From: Antedon mediterranea
Taxonomy: Eukaryota > Echinodermata > Crinoidea > Comatulida > Antedonidae
Assembly (NCBI RefSeq): GCF_964355755.1
Contig: NC_092680.1
Span: 2,891,001 to 2,955,000, forward strand
Direction: 5' to 3'
DNA: 64,000 nucleotides
Below are positions 24,942-39,400 of the stretch, piece after piece. Under the pieces are notes generated by a model. That model worked only from the letters and a program-made list of their open reading frames with translations. It searched no databases and was not told the origin of the DNA. Positions within the stretch are counted from its first letter, which is position 1, and every line of letters starts with the position of its first letter. The position numbers were made by a program, and so were the translations under genes.

Positions 24942-27900
24942 ATGGCTGAAGTCGCTGAAGTAAGTACATTTATAGTTTATTTTCAAAGAAATTAAACAAG
25001 TGTTTATAATAATTATTACTATGAACTAAATTTACATTAAAAAAATTAGCATTGCCTTGTCTCAAAAGTTCAAGAATGTACCTAATTAATCTATAATTAT
25101 AACAAACAACGATACCGTATTCTGCGTTTAAAAATATTGTTATATTATGTTTATTAGTAAAGTTAATTTAATATGGTAGTCTATTATTAGATTACTGTAT
25201 AGAAAATGGAAACATTTTGCCCTTTTCTTCATTTTTGTATGGACTTATGGTAATCCGATACAAGATAAATGATAATCGTATAATGGACAAATTAAATTGA
25301 AATGAATATAGATATGTGTACATACATAAGTATTACATTAATAATACCAATATTTAATCAATTGAATGGTTGTCGTATAGATTGGTGGTTAATCATATAA
25401 TATAATATAATTAAATAATAATAATTTTTATCTAATTTTAACAATTTTTAGCCTCTTAACTTTTTGTGTGTGTTTTTGTAAATTGTATTTTATATTTTTG
25501 TATTTTGCCAGTTTTCAAATCACATTTCTGTTTTTTAAATGGACAATAAAGTATATATGACTATGACTAAACCATAGACCAGTACATGGAGGTCCATGGT
25601 TACACCTTTAAGCACATGGGAATTCATATTCTGTTTTACGATTTGGTAATCTTATATTATAACCTCCCAATCATCATTACAGTAATTTATACTCAGTTTA
25701 AGAGTTTAAACGTAATGCTGGATATTGATCTATTTAATAATACAGAATTAACTTAAGTTTGTAATTTCTTCAACCAATGTTTGAGCCTCCTGATGTGAAG
25801 AGTCTCATTAACTAAATTTAAGTACTCGAACCATCTGATTACGATCAGTTTTTGTGGACTTTGGAGTAGAATCAAAGTATGACTAACGTAGTGCAACAAA
25901 ACGATATACGATCTGCAAACTGCCACAATAATCATTGTGATTCAAATAATGTCTTTTGATTTAAGTGTATTTACGATAATATTAGACATTTAATTATGCA
26001 CCACAACATTTATATTAGTTTCAATTGCCTACACTACACGTTTCTATAGCTAATTTATTATAACGTAGAACTCTTCAAATCTATCAATCATTTTAGTGGA
26101 GAAGATCAATTATGTCTAAATTATTTCATTTCTTAATGGTTATATTGTAATTAAAATATAATTGTAATATAATGTATTACAATTCTTTGTATTTTATTTT
26201 CCAGTACTTAGCAAAATACCGTTTGGCCAGAGGTGCCATGGAGTTATTTGTAAGTGTTGATTTTGTTTGTCAATAAATTGATGCTGATTGTTAAGATACA
26301 CCATTTCAGCTTAAACCCAAAACAAAGAGGCGAAACACAATAAATTATTATTTGAATTAATATCTAATCTTGAGTTAATATTTGTATGGTCTAAATTTGT
26401 TTGACTTTTTCAACGGACTATTTTTTTTAAATGTTAGGGTACTATTTGCCCATGGGCTGACTTCGATGCCGAGGCAGATTGCGAAACTTTGAAGGGAGCA
26501 ATGCGCGGTATTGGAACAGACGAAGATGAGATCACGGAAGTTCTGGCCAATCGTACCAACGAACAAAGACAGGACATCAAGCACACCTTTACATCGTGCT
26601 ATGGAAAGGTAAAACAAGATTGAAGGCACTTTTTCGTTGGCTATGGATCGGCGTTCCATAGTTGGCAATTTAAATATGTAGTATAAGTGTTTCTCGTGGA
26701 TAAATTGAGAAATCCCTTCTTAAGTATCATTTAAAACGAATAAGAAACAAAGCTATCAGAATTGATAACCATTATTTCATCGTGTTCTTTGAAATTCATT
26801 TTCAGGACTTGGAAGAGGAGTTGAAAGAAGAACTTCGTGGAAATTTTGAGGATGTTGTGGTGGGGTTATTGGATACACCTCCAGTTTACGACGCAAAAAC
26901 ACTTCGTAAAGCCATGAAGGTACACCTTAACCTATATTATGCTATAATGATTTAGTTTTTTACTTTACATAACATTTGTATATTTAAAATGGTTACCGGA
27001 TATGTATTCTAAATTTCAAATAATTTTATTGTAATGTTAATATATCTTGAATCTCTAAGAATAATAATTACTTTCTTCATAGGGCGTAGGAACTGACGAA
27101 AAGACAGTTATTGAAATAATGTGCACTCGACTGAATCAGGAGATTGAAGGCATCAAAGAGGCATATACTGAATGTAAGTGCTTACAGCAACAACGATGAC
27201 TTTATTTATGGAAGATAAACTTTACACAATTTGTTTGGCTTGAAGAAATTGTCTTTTATATTCTTTATTTTCACATACGTAAAGCTAGAAAATGGGAATG
27301 TGTATAGTCCAATTCAGATATACATTCATTCATTCAGGATTATCGCCTGACTTTATTTACTTTAGGCCTCTGGCCTCTAGTTATACACAGTAAATGTAGG
27401 CATATTAGACTATACGTTTTTGTAGCACAGTAACTAACAGTAATAATGGTAAATATATATATGTACTTACATATTGTAGACATGACCTTTGTTATTATCT
27501 CATCTTCACAGTGTTTGAACGTGATCTTTGCGAAGATTTAGAGAATGAAACATCTGGTCATTTCAAATACTTAATGATCTCAATTGCCAACGTAAGTCCT
27601 CAATAATATACCATACCTAAATAAAAATCACATGTTTTACAAAGTGGCTTTAAAGGGTGTTTTTACACCACACCAACCAATCAAATCTAACATGAATGGA
27701 TTGGTATTGTCTATACCTTTTCTCTCTCGACGTCTGACTCACAAATAATATTAATATCAGATTGTAATATATTTGATATAGGCTGGCCGAGATGAAAGTG
27801 ATGAAGTTGATGAAGACGCTGCCACCGAAGACGCCCAAGAGTTATTTGATGTAAGACTAAAATATTAATTTTGATAAACTATAAAGGAAAATAATAGTTC

Positions 27901-29245
27901 TCATCAAAAAAGGAATACAGATACATATAATTATATCTTAAGATCTTTCTTATTTTAACGTATTTTAAGATGTATACTGTAGTTTAATCACTTTCACAAA
28001 TTGAACCAGGGAAGAGTGAAAATGTACTCTTCCCTGATTGAACATATGGAAAAAGTTATTCATTCAATAAATAAAAATACAAATTTATTTTCTGTAGGCA
28101 GGTGAAGATCGATGGGGAACTGATGAAAGCTGTTTTAATAAAATCCTAGCAACCAGAAACTTCGATCAACTTAAATTCATTTTTGAGAAATACACTGAGG
28201 TAAAGAGAAACAAATGATAAAACAGAACTATAAAACTATACAATGGTGATGTCAGATTGGAATTAGATGTCAGAGTCAGAGTAGAAGAGTTGTTGCTGGG
28301 CATTGCATGGCATTTATATATTCTGTACTAATGATGTCTGTTTTTGGTTTTTCTTTTAATAGATAGCTGGCTGTGACATCGAAGACTCAATTCGTGACGA
28401 AACATCTGGTCTCCTACAAGACGGATACTTAGCTATTGGTGAGTTACTGTTGAATCAAATGCAGATTACAACGATGTTAGCTCTGTTAAACTAGAAAGCA
28501 GTGTTGTTTTTCAAATGTTTATACACTATATGTATGTACATTTATCTTTCAGTTTCTCGAGCACGTAGCGTAGGAGAATTCTTTGCTGAGCGTGCATACG
28601 ACGCCGTCCATGGTCCAGCCACTGATGATGAACAACTTATCAGAGTGATTATTTCAAGATCAGAGGTAGGTTACAACAAATGTACTAAAATAATAGAAAC
28701 TTCAAGCGCCATATTTTAATTTGCTGTATTTTGTCCACATATACCACTAATAGCCGTAGGTATTCAATGCATTTCATTGTACTGTATCAGTCCTATTGTG
28801 CAAGTGACTTTGGAAAGACATACTCGAAACAAATATCTTGAGTGTGAGATTGCCTATTCTTTCCAGAAGTAAATTGGTAAAAGGTTCAATCATGGCTGCA
28901 GTCGCGTGTTTAAGTTAGTGTTTGCCGACCAAGCGACCGACCCAATGACCAACCGACCGACCAACACAGTGAGCTATAAAAATATCTCAGTTGATAAAAC
29001 TTCTTTGATGAAATGCTTGGTACCTCATTCTTTTCTTTTGAGAAAGTTGCATAATTAATGTTATTCTTCTCACCAACGTTTTAAAATTATGATTCGCATT
29101 TTTTTAGATTGATTTGAAAAGAATAAAGGCAGCATTCATGTTTAAATACGAAAAGGGTCTGGCAACATTTGTAGAAGAAGACACGAGTGGTGACTACAAA
29201 AAGATGTTGATTGCCTTGATAAAGGGAGATGCAGACGACGAGTAA
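24942..29245 (+). CDS. Annexin (338 aa, four repeats)
   Basis: Exons: 24942-24959, 26205-26249, 26438-26608, 26806-26919, 27083-27173, 27512-27591, 27782-27850, 28098-28199, 28363-28438, 28553-28665, 29108-29245; total 1017 bp, 338 residues plus stop. The ATG follows an A-rich stretch after a pyrimidine-rich leader. N-terminal tail [15 protein letters not shown], then four annexin repeats. Calcium loops [16 protein letters not shown] and RWGTDES are intact in repeats 1-3; repeat 4 has HGPATDDE, which is degenerate. Expected activity is calcium-dependent binding to acidic phospholipids, acting in the cytosol; no signal peptide. Compared with the neighbouring minus-strand annexin it lacks two introns (merged exons of 171 and 91 bp) and has an extra 45-bp exon near the start. 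A poly(A) signal lies at 29584-29589. The vertebrate orthologue cannot be named from this. Confidence 0.92.
28007..28036. repeat. Inverted repeat CAGGGAAGAGT ... ACTCTTCCCTG
   Basis: 11-bp perfect arms around an 8-bp loop, in an intron of the plus-strand annexin. Same arm sequence as the perfect palindrome at 24074-24103. Confidence 0.75.
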
Positions 29246-29583
29246 TTGACGTTAATAGTATCAATAACTTTAATTACAATTGTGTTTTCAGTTGTTAGTC
29301 AATTGTATGTACGTAATGATTTTGGTGTAATAATTAGGCTTAGAGTAACAACATAACTGAACTGAAAATAGAATGTAGGCCTTAGCTATTACTATTCAAA
29401 ATCCATATGTGATCTCATTTGGTTTTTTTAATTACGTTTTGTATTCTTTAAGTTCTTTCTCTAAGCATAATACGGTATCAAATTAAACTATTATCAATAT
29501 TAAAAATATTATAATTATGTTAAAAATCCTGCACCTTTGAATTTACCGTCTATGTAATGTTAGAATGTAAAGAAACAATTAAC

Positions 29584-29589
29584 AATAAA
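29584..29589 (+). terminator. Candidate poly(A) signal of the plus-strand annexin
   Basis: AATAAA about 340 bases after the stop; a second AATAAA follows near 29621. Confidence 0.4.
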
Positions 29590-29825
29590 TATTAACTATT
29601 GCCATGACCTGAAATAACAAAATAAACTCTTTTCTATGGCTGATAGAAAACAAATCTATGCGAATCTTGATTTAAACAATTAAATTTCAATAGATACCGC
29701 AGTGTTGTTAGTAAATTTGTATTTATTTGTGTTGAAATCAATTACTTTTCGTAACAATAATGGATACCTTACAAAGAAATAAAGGAAAGATAAAAAAAAA
29801 CCGGCTTTAAACAATTGATAAAAAT

Positions 29826-30045
29826 AAGTTGAGATTGGCAGGCCACGTTGTAAGTCTCCAGAACAATAGATGGACAAGCAGGACCACGGTTTGGCAACCA
29901 ATGACAAGGACAAGGAAAACAGGCAAACCCAGGATGAGATGGAGAGAATGATGACCTGAGGAAATATTAAAAAAAGAGAGAGGCAAATGTGAAGCTTTGA
30001 ATGAAGAGAATTGGAAGAAGAAAAAGAAGACATCAATTAATTTGG
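29826..30045 (+). mobile_element. LINE reverse-transcriptase C-terminal relic
   Basis: Plus-strand reading LRLAGHVVSLQNNRW ... KTGKPRMRW ... EALNEENWKKK matches the well-known tail of non-LTR retrotransposon ORF2 proteins (LxWxGHVxRxxDxRW, GRPxxRW, A.DRxxWR). It is broken by stops after RWRE. Confidence 0.65.
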
Positions 30046-30483
30046 GGTTGGATGGTGATTAATGAAAAAAAAGAAATGAATGGAAAAAATTAAATCATAG
30101 TTCAATATTCAACATTGGTGGCGCTATTTAATTCATAGAAGAAAAAAAAACGATAATCGAAAATATCGATAAATAGATATTGATCAGCATCATAAATAAA
30201 TAGCAACAGCGTCGTAAAGTATTATAAAGATTATAGAATGAATGCAAATTATATTGACTCTATAATAATTGTTTATTCATATGACAACAATTGATCTTGG
30301 TGAGAAAAGAACATCTGGTGGAAAGACGATTATTATAAAACGTAGCGCATATAGCACAACTATTGAGGAAACAACATTTCACATTTTTTACGAATTATAA
30401 AGCTAAAAGTTGATGTGAAAGAGTTGGATATTTCAACCAAAAGTGACATTTTTGTTTTCCTTTCTTTTCGGATTTTTATCAAA

Positions 30484-33400
30484 ATGGAAATTAAACAGAT
30501 ATTGTTGCTTGTTTTATTGGTAAGTTCAATCACTTAGTTCTGATAATACTGGAAGGCATTCTAAATTATATAGATTCGCTTGCTTTACTTCTTTTCATTA
30601 TTAATAATACAGCTATTTAATGTACATACGAAGTATATTACATACATTTTGCTTGTAAGATTATCAAAACAATACTATAAGTATTTTGTGCTGTGGTCAG
30701 CAACAAACCGATTTGAAGAATAGTTTACACAAAACAAGTAATAATGTTATATTAATGAAGAAATGTTTCCGAATGAAAAAACACAATTATAGGAAATATC
30801 TGTAGAGGAGGGGTGGCGTGTAGAAGAGGATCGCTGTCTTAGTTAATCATTTTCATGTTGTTTCTTTCTACAGATTGGTTTGATAGGTGTTCCTCATTCC
30901 ATGGGTAAGTTGTAATAATAAAACAACTCGTACATATTAATGTTGGTTGGTTGGTTTTCCAATTCGAGGGTATGTTTACGTTGTAAAATTGAGATAAATA
31001 TAAATAATTTTATATTCACAGACGTCTAAAAGGTTAATTTTTAAAAAACGTCTAGTTTGAGGGATTCTAATACGAGACTAAGCTACTAAAGATCACTTGT
31101 GAGAGAGAACTGTACTTTATAAATATTTATTGTATTGAAATATTTTGTTTTTATTGCTTTGTGACTTTAATATTCGAATCCTCCAATTTAAAATTATTAT
31201 TATTATTATTATTATTTATTGTCATTACAATAAACAAAATATGTTACATATTGAAAAATAGATATGAATTATGAACGTTACACTACTCGTATTGATTTTT
31301 AATATGTCATATTAAAATTTCTTGAACTACTATTTATGACTTTATTGATTTGACGTGTTGAGATATACCAATCGTTCACTTTCCGTTATATAACAGCCAA
31401 GTTCTGGTGGCTAAGACAAATTAGATGTATTAAATGCAATGGTATTTTTACAAGAGTTTAAAATAGGCTAAAAGTGTTGGTTTCTGCAGCCTATCTACAA
31501 GCTTATGTAAAATCACTATGAAGTGAAGGTGTAATAAGTAATAAATTTACTTATTTTTCCCACGTCCAAATTTATTCACAATTCACAAGTACATTTACAA
31601 TATTTAATAGTATACCAAAAAAAGCGAGTGCTTGTTAGTTTGGTAACTATTGAAATATATTTAAATGTACGGTACATACATGCCAGACAGCATTCAACAA
31701 CAATTATGTACAAAAAAACCAAAAAAAAAACCAACAAAAACAGCATGGGTCGCCAACGACCGTTCAGCATTTTGATTTGAGTTGAGAATTAATCTTAAGG
31801 CTCAGGTACAGGCATGAATTTTAAATATAATATTTGGTTAATTGTACATAAATCAAATATTTTTAACAGAAATCAAGACGAAAAAACATGAATTTCCCTT
31901 AATATGGTCAAATACAAAATTTGGCAAAATTCTTCCATAAAAACCAGGAAGACTTTTTTTCAGTAGTTAGGTAGTTAACATAATGTAATAACATGTCTGG
32001 TGACTCCCCAGACGGTGAAAAAAGGTGGTGGATATATGGTGGATAATTTTTGCTATAGCATGAAAATGAAAATCTGAAGTTGAATAAAAATATCAGAAAT
32101 GTAATATTCAAGTTATATTACCTATATTTAGTCATCTGATAACATTTTTTACCACACCGTTTATTTTTCATAGCTTTTTAAAATGCCTCTCTATTTACAA
32201 CATTTTTGTATAAAAGAATAGAGATTTTACTGTTTTAACTATCCCCCCACTGATAAAAAGTGCTTATTTTTAACAAGCTCGTGTAACACAAATAAAATCC
32301 CAAAAATTATGAAACATAGGGGAAACTATAGATCGATAATTATTGGAATTTATGATCAATAGAAATTTTTTGCCCACACCTGGCCTTTAAAGTTAAACTA
32401 GTTACGGCATATCTGGAACTAATAATTATTAATACAGTAATAAATTATATAATTATAATGCATATTAGGCCTAGTGGTTATTATTTGTATGTTTTTGTAT
32501 CGACAGCTGATGGATGGTTGGAATGGGGAGAATGGTTTCCCTGTACAACGTCATGTGCTGGTGGTGTAACTATACGAATCCGGGAATGTGGTGGCACGGA
32601 TTGTGTTGGAGACGAGTCTCAAACTGGTCTTTGTAACACCGAAGGCTGTCCAGGTAAATGTTTATATACAATAAGCTTGATGAAGACCATCTATCTTCAA
32701 GGACTTATATAATAGTAAAAAGTTAGTAGGCCTAGACTTAAACTGACATGGAATCGCACCATTTCCCTCTTATTTTAACCTTATTGTCTTCTTGTTAGAT
32801 TAATTGTTAATTAACTAATACTGTAGGCCTAAATATTTTGTAAATGTTTAATCATTTGCTGGAATATCTTTCAGTTGATGGAAGCTGGACGGGTTTCACA
32901 AACTGGTCACCATGTAGTGCATCCTGTGAAGGTGGAAACAAGACGAGGACACGAAGTTGCTCAGATCCTGCACCAGCTTATGGTGGTGCAGAATGTGAAG
33001 GCGATGAAGCAGAAGTGGAAGAGTGCAACTTACAAGAGTGTCCAAGTAAGTTACAGAAGTCTATGAGAACCATTGTAAATTAGTTTTAAATGCGGTTTTT
33101 TAAATCGTTTGCATGATGTAAAACTCTGTCTGGTGATGTGCAATACTGAATACTGTATTATATAATTATACACTTTTAGTTGCGTCACATTATAGGCATA
33201 TCAGATATCAAATGTATGGTGCTATATCAGTCAACAGCCATAAGTGTAGATAGTATGTATATTTCTTCTTCTGCAATTGTTACGATTATATGAGTATACG
33301 ATTGTATGTACTTATTATAATTATTATGTTGAAATTATACAATGTAGACTTTTCAAATGTCCAGTAACTAAGTTATAATGACAGGGTGATATAACGATTG

Positions 33401-36400
33401 GTTTCTACTAGTAAATTAATAATACTATTAAATTTGATTTTGATCTTGTTTACCAATGCGATCATCATCTACTCAGTATTCATAGTCATGTTTATGTTTC
33501 CTGCAATGATCAGTGAACGTAAGCTGAGTGCTATGTAATTTTCTTTTCATTTGTTTTCGAACATAAAATGATGATCAATAACTGAATTTTTAAACACTTC
33601 TGTACTCGTTTTGTCTTTATTCTAGTTGACGGTGATTGGTCGTCGTGGACTCAATGGACCAGCTGTAACACCGATTGTTTACAATTTCGGTATAGATCTT
33701 GTGACGACCCAGAACCTGAATATGGGGGAGCAGAATGTGATGGTGATGATATTCAAGAGCTACAGTGTAGTATTCTGAATTGCCCACGTATGTTTGTTTT
33801 GAACTGAAATGATCTATTTTTTAATTTAATTAATTAAAATCTGTGTTGACAAAAACACAATGATTATGGCGTTTTCGACGACTGACGTGGCAAATCGAAA
33901 GCGGTCAAAAGCTTATTTCACACCATGTCCTTACCAGGACGTAAGCGCAATGCAAGCGAGTTGACCAATCACAATTCGGATAATCCATCGCTTGTAATTG
34001 GTTAAAAATTCTTACGTCGCGCTTACGTCGTTGTGTTACATCCTAGTCGGAACCAAGCTTAAAGCCCCATTCCCTACGTTTTTTAGATCTATTTTAAGAT
34101 CACAAACTATATTTAATGTAAAAATAATACTATATGGTCCTATTGCGATAACTTTTTTCGTCTTTAAACGGTTAAAAATGTGAAAAATAAATCGATTCTA
34201 ATAATTATAGAGGCCCGCTATAAATCCCAAAATGCATTGCGCGCGGATTGATATTTTTGTTTTTCACCTGTAATTCGCCCACTTTTCGATCGATCGTGAA
34301 GCCAAAACAAATGGAAGACTCCTAACTTTTCAGCGAAAATACCGGGTTTTCCCCAATTTGTATCAACGGAGTCTGGCAAAAATAGAAAGACAATTAATGC
34401 AGCAACTATACAACGTCAGGCTAGGTATATAGCTAGCGTACGATGTTCGTACGTTATCGATGTTTACCAGCTAGGCCTACAAAACTAAGCCTAGCTAGGC
34501 TAGGCCTAAGACCGTCCACGAGAGGTCGATCGCCGCGAGCTACTTAGGTAGTGCATTGTTTCTCACTTTTTATCATAATTTACCATAAAACGTACATTTA
34601 AGACAAGGAATGACATGGTTTAATGTTTTTAAAGTGATATATATGTATTATTTTCCAAAAAACGTCCAAAATTGCAGGGAAGGGGTCTTTAACATTGCGG
34701 TTCCTGAACTACCCATTACAATATTTACGGAGCATGGTCACTGTCGTTTTTTATTTCTGTTCTGAGGGAAGGGATGTGAGAGGGAAGAGAAACCTGTTAT
34801 TTGTTATAACAAAGTATTCATTTCTTCTAACTCATGTTGTCTTCATAAATGTTTTGTCTACAGTTGATGGCCAGTGGACCGAGTGGCATGAGCAAAACTG
34901 TGACGCAAGTTGTCGTGGTAGAAAGGTTCGATATTGTGACAACCCCCAGCCGTTACGTGGTGGAGCGGATTGCATTGGCCCGAGAGTAGAAGAATATGGC
35001 AATTGTAGTTCATTTGACTGCATTCAAGACGGTAAATTATTGATTTTTGTTAATTTATACACCAGACATGATAATAAAAATTTGAAGAATGATGTTTAGT
35101 TTCTGATTGATTAATTTATCATATAATTGATTATCTTAAGTAATATAATTAGTACAGAAGAACTATTTCTTCCCAAATTCATGTACAATAGGTGCATGGG
35201 GAAGTTGGAATGAGTGGTCCGATTGTTCCAAGTCCTGTTCATACGGTATTCAGACGCGGTATCGTGAATGCGACAGTCCATGGCCAAGAAACGGTGGAGC
35301 ACCATGTCCGTCAAGTGACTCCTACATCTCTGAACGCACATGTTACATAGACAAATGTCCAAGTAAGTTTGCTTATTGATGACGATGTTATATCACTACC
35401 ATATTTGGGTATATCACTAAAATAATTTGATAGTGTAGACGAAGCTTTAAAATGGGCACTTTTGCTGTTAAATTTGTTTATTTTAAAGATTGAATCGACA
35501 TTAAGTACAAAACAAAAACCAAATGTAATTTACTATGGGTAATTACTGCACAAATTTTCACTTTCGTCTTTGCGATTAGAATGCCATTGCTTTATAAATA
35601 TAATAATTGTTTATTATGTCGTTTATTTTGTGAGTAAATGACTCGACAGGTGTAATAGAACAAACACATGTACTGGTGTATACTCATCAGGTAAAATAAG
35701 CAGGAAGCAATAATTCCAAAACGAAACAAGTTAAAGTACCTTTGAGAAAAAACAGTATGCATAAATGTCATTTTGTATCAGTGCGAAATAAAAGAGGCCC
35801 ATTAAAACTGCGCTACACATTATAAATAGAAAGGAATTTTAGATATCATTGTGTACACGATCAACATTGACATATGTCATAGATTATGACATTAATTTCT
35901 AAATGAAAAATACTTTAAAAATGTCCTAAAATTAAAATTTACAACAACTATTTAAAATGTATTCATTTTTATTCAATAGAACCACTGGTTCACAGAAAGA
36001 AATATAAACCAAAGAGTAGTGACCGTGACGTCGACTATGCTTTGATACTTTCGATCATTTTCGGAGTTCTTGGAGGTCTAACATTGATCTTACTAATCAT
36101 TCTTACCATTCGCCGAACTCAGCTAAAGAAAATGCGAGACAAGGCAGTGGTAAGGCAACTGATTCTCATTACTGTATCTTCTAATAATAGTATCTTAAGT
36201 AAATACACACCATCTCCTCATATGTTTTGAATGTGATGTTATCATGGGAATGTATGGGTATATGGTATAACTAGATACCACCGAGGGGCTACTAGTTTAA
36301 AAAACCTTAGTATAAGAAAGGTATTCACTTTGGTGTCAATCAAGGACTTACGAAAGTTGGAAAAGCTCTCGAAAAAATCTGTAAAAGCAGTAGCTGATTG

Positions 36401-39400
36401 TAAAATTTTTTTAAAACGTTCGGCGTTTTCCCGAGTATTTATTATAATTATTTAACTGTGTATGCACCACACACGAAATGGAAACACTTGCAAAAGCAAG
36501 AGCTAGGGGAGCAGTAGCCTTCAACAATAAAGTTTGCTACTAAATGGAAGAAATATAATGAAGGTATCAATAGTTTTGATTGATAATCAATAAGTGATCT
36601 AATTTTTTTTTTATTTGGGTTGTTAATTAGGAGGAGCGAGAGAAAACACCTTTATACAAGGAGGCTGCCGAGATGAGTGTTATACCGGTACGTTATGAGA
36701 TAAAATAGATAGCAGTTTGTGTTTGTTTTTATCTTTTCCATAATGAAAGAATAACCTTTGAAATTTCCAAATCACTTTTAAACGACGACCATAATTATAA
36801 ACTGTTTTTTTGTTTAAGGTTGGGAAGCGTAGCGCCGCTGCTAAATTACGTCGTCAAAATCTAAAAGCTAAACTGAAGAAACCTGATGAGAAGAAAAGGC
36901 CAACAACTGTAAGAATATTGTCCATCAAAACTGTTACTTCTGTTTAGAAAAAGTTAAAATTTATTGAAATGAAATGTAATTTGTTACTACCGGATAAATG
37001 ATAATATTCATGATCGTATTACAATGATATGCCACCAAAATGAAGATGTTCCATTGTTTGTTTGAAGATTAGACAAAACAGTGACTGAATCTTACAACCC
37101 CCCCCCCCCCCCCCACAAACAACAATACAAACCAAAAAGAATAACTTTTGTACATTGCATTGGCATTAATGTCCTATTTCACACTTGTTTGTAAATCCTA
37201 TCAATATGAATCGTCATGTATCGTAACCTTTCAATCTCGCAGTTTATCGACACTGTATTTCAATTCAATGAAGAATTCGACGATATTGGGCGACCACAGA
37301 GTTCGCTGTTAAGATCAGACAGTGTACTCTCTAGGCCGGAGACAGCTACTTTTGACCGTCCAGAGTCCCGACAAGTTACCTTAGATTCTAGAGCTGACAC
37401 CCCGATGATGGTGAAAGGCCTCAAACAGGTGGGATGTTTATGTCTTTGTTACAATTTTTAAGTGATTACAATTATCATTTTTTATTAAATAACGTGATTA
37501 TTATTATTATTATTTTATTTGTATTATTCTATTATATTATTCACCTAGTTAACTGAACTTTCCTGGCCACAAATTCTTCCATATAATATACATAGAACAA
37601 AAATTTACAAAATATTGACCTGGTCCACTAAAATTGACCCAAAAATAGTTTGAAAAACACGGACTACTTTGGTTAACACAGCACAGTACCACTACAAATT
37701 CGTTTATGTGACACGCGAGTAATCTCGTGTGACAGGCGAATAGTATTCATATTTGTATAAAAAAAGCCAAGAAGCAATTGTTAATTTAGAATATTTCACA
37801 CATTTACAAATTTCAATAGGGAAGAATTGATTTATGTTTTCTAGATTGATCAACAGTTGCGGGAAATTGGGTCTGTAAACCCAAATGATTCGGTGGCAGG
37901 TATGACGTCACTTGAAGCGGTACTTGGGATCACACCAGGCGGTAAGAACACACATCATCATCATCATTTATATACGATTGTTGGAATGAAACAACCTTTT
38001 CAAATTTTCGTTTCAAATGGCTTTCTCATTGTAGGAAAGAAGTTACCAAGCTTAGGCCAAGAAACTGTAGGTACCAACCGTCTACCACCCATTTTACCAC
38101 GAGGTCTACCATCTTTGGACGCAGCCATGAGCACAAAAGGTCTCAAACCAGTCGGCGTCTTGCCATCTCTTCAAGTCAACACAAACTCGAATACTCTTAA
38201 GGTTCCAGTTACGACTCATCCACAACAACTTAAAGGGCAAGGTATCACTCTCGATGAAGCGATGGGCGGCGGAAAGACTTCTACAAAAGACTCAAACGCA
38301 CCGATGAGCAGGGTAATATTTCTCTTCAACTGCTGTTTTACTTTTATTCGAATATAGAAAAGATTTCTGGTTTACTATAAACTTACATCTTCTTGTACAT
38401 CTCTATTTAGGAGGAAGAAGTAGATGAAATTGTTGAAAACTTTTGGGAGGTTCCACGAGAGAGTATTGAGATGATTACGACATTGGCTACTGGAAGCTTT
38501 GGACTTGTGATGAAAGCAAAGGCTTGGGATCTTCTTAGTAGTCAAGGGGCCTCTTTGGTTGTAATCAAGGAACTTGACCGTAAGTCTACAGATAATGGAT
38601 TCCAGTTCTACTCTAAAACAAATTTACTTATTTAACAAGTTTGAATGTAGCTTTAATCTCGTTTTCGTGTTTTTTTATTGTTCAAGTTAACCTTCACAGA
38701 TTACACAAATTGGGAACAGTTTTATGATATGATTTTCTTTTAATTTTATCTTGTAGCACAAGCGTCAGTAGCCACACGAAACGCGTTCCTGAAACAATTG
38801 GACGTACTTAAAAAGCTCGATACACATACAAATGTCATATCTCTTCTTGGTTGTTGCACAATTCTTGGTAAGTTATACTAAAGTAGTGTGAAAAAGTATA
38901 ACATATTAAAAAGTAAAGCTAAGCTAATATTTTAATGTTTCAAATAAGATAATTATTATTAATTAATAATTAATTTGTGGCTGCTAAACAGCATCTTTTT
39001 CAAAAGAAATTTGTACTATTAGTACTTTGATGTTATGATAAAAAATATTCCTAAAATGTTAAATTGATTGACAGATCCTTTGTATATGGTATTGGAGTAC
39101 GCCCCCAACGGTGAACTACAGAGCTTTTTGAGACGTAACCGACCACACACACCAGGAGCTAAGCCACCTGTATCCAAAAATCTAATGAACTTCGCAGTGC
39201 AGATTGCCAAAGGAATGGCGTTCCTTCATAAACACAAGGTACAATAGCCCGCACGCGCAAAATTGACGCAATTACTGGCGTCGGTGTATTAAGCTTGGTT
39301 CCCACTACGACGTAACGCAAAGACGTAGACGCAAGCGAGCTGACCAATCACACGTGACTGCTCGAATAATCCATCGATTGAGATTGGTCAAATCACTTTG

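Larger units (their letters stand above)
29246..30483. other. Intergenic region, annexin to kinase-like receptor
   Basis: Contains the annexin 3' UTR, a LINE relic (29826-30045) and the promoter of the downstream receptor gene. Nothing else recognisable in the remaining AT-rich sequence. Confidence 0.5.

Noticed and set aside
29680-30036. 118-codon minus-strand frame
   Set aside because: It is antisense to the LINE reverse-transcriptase relic.
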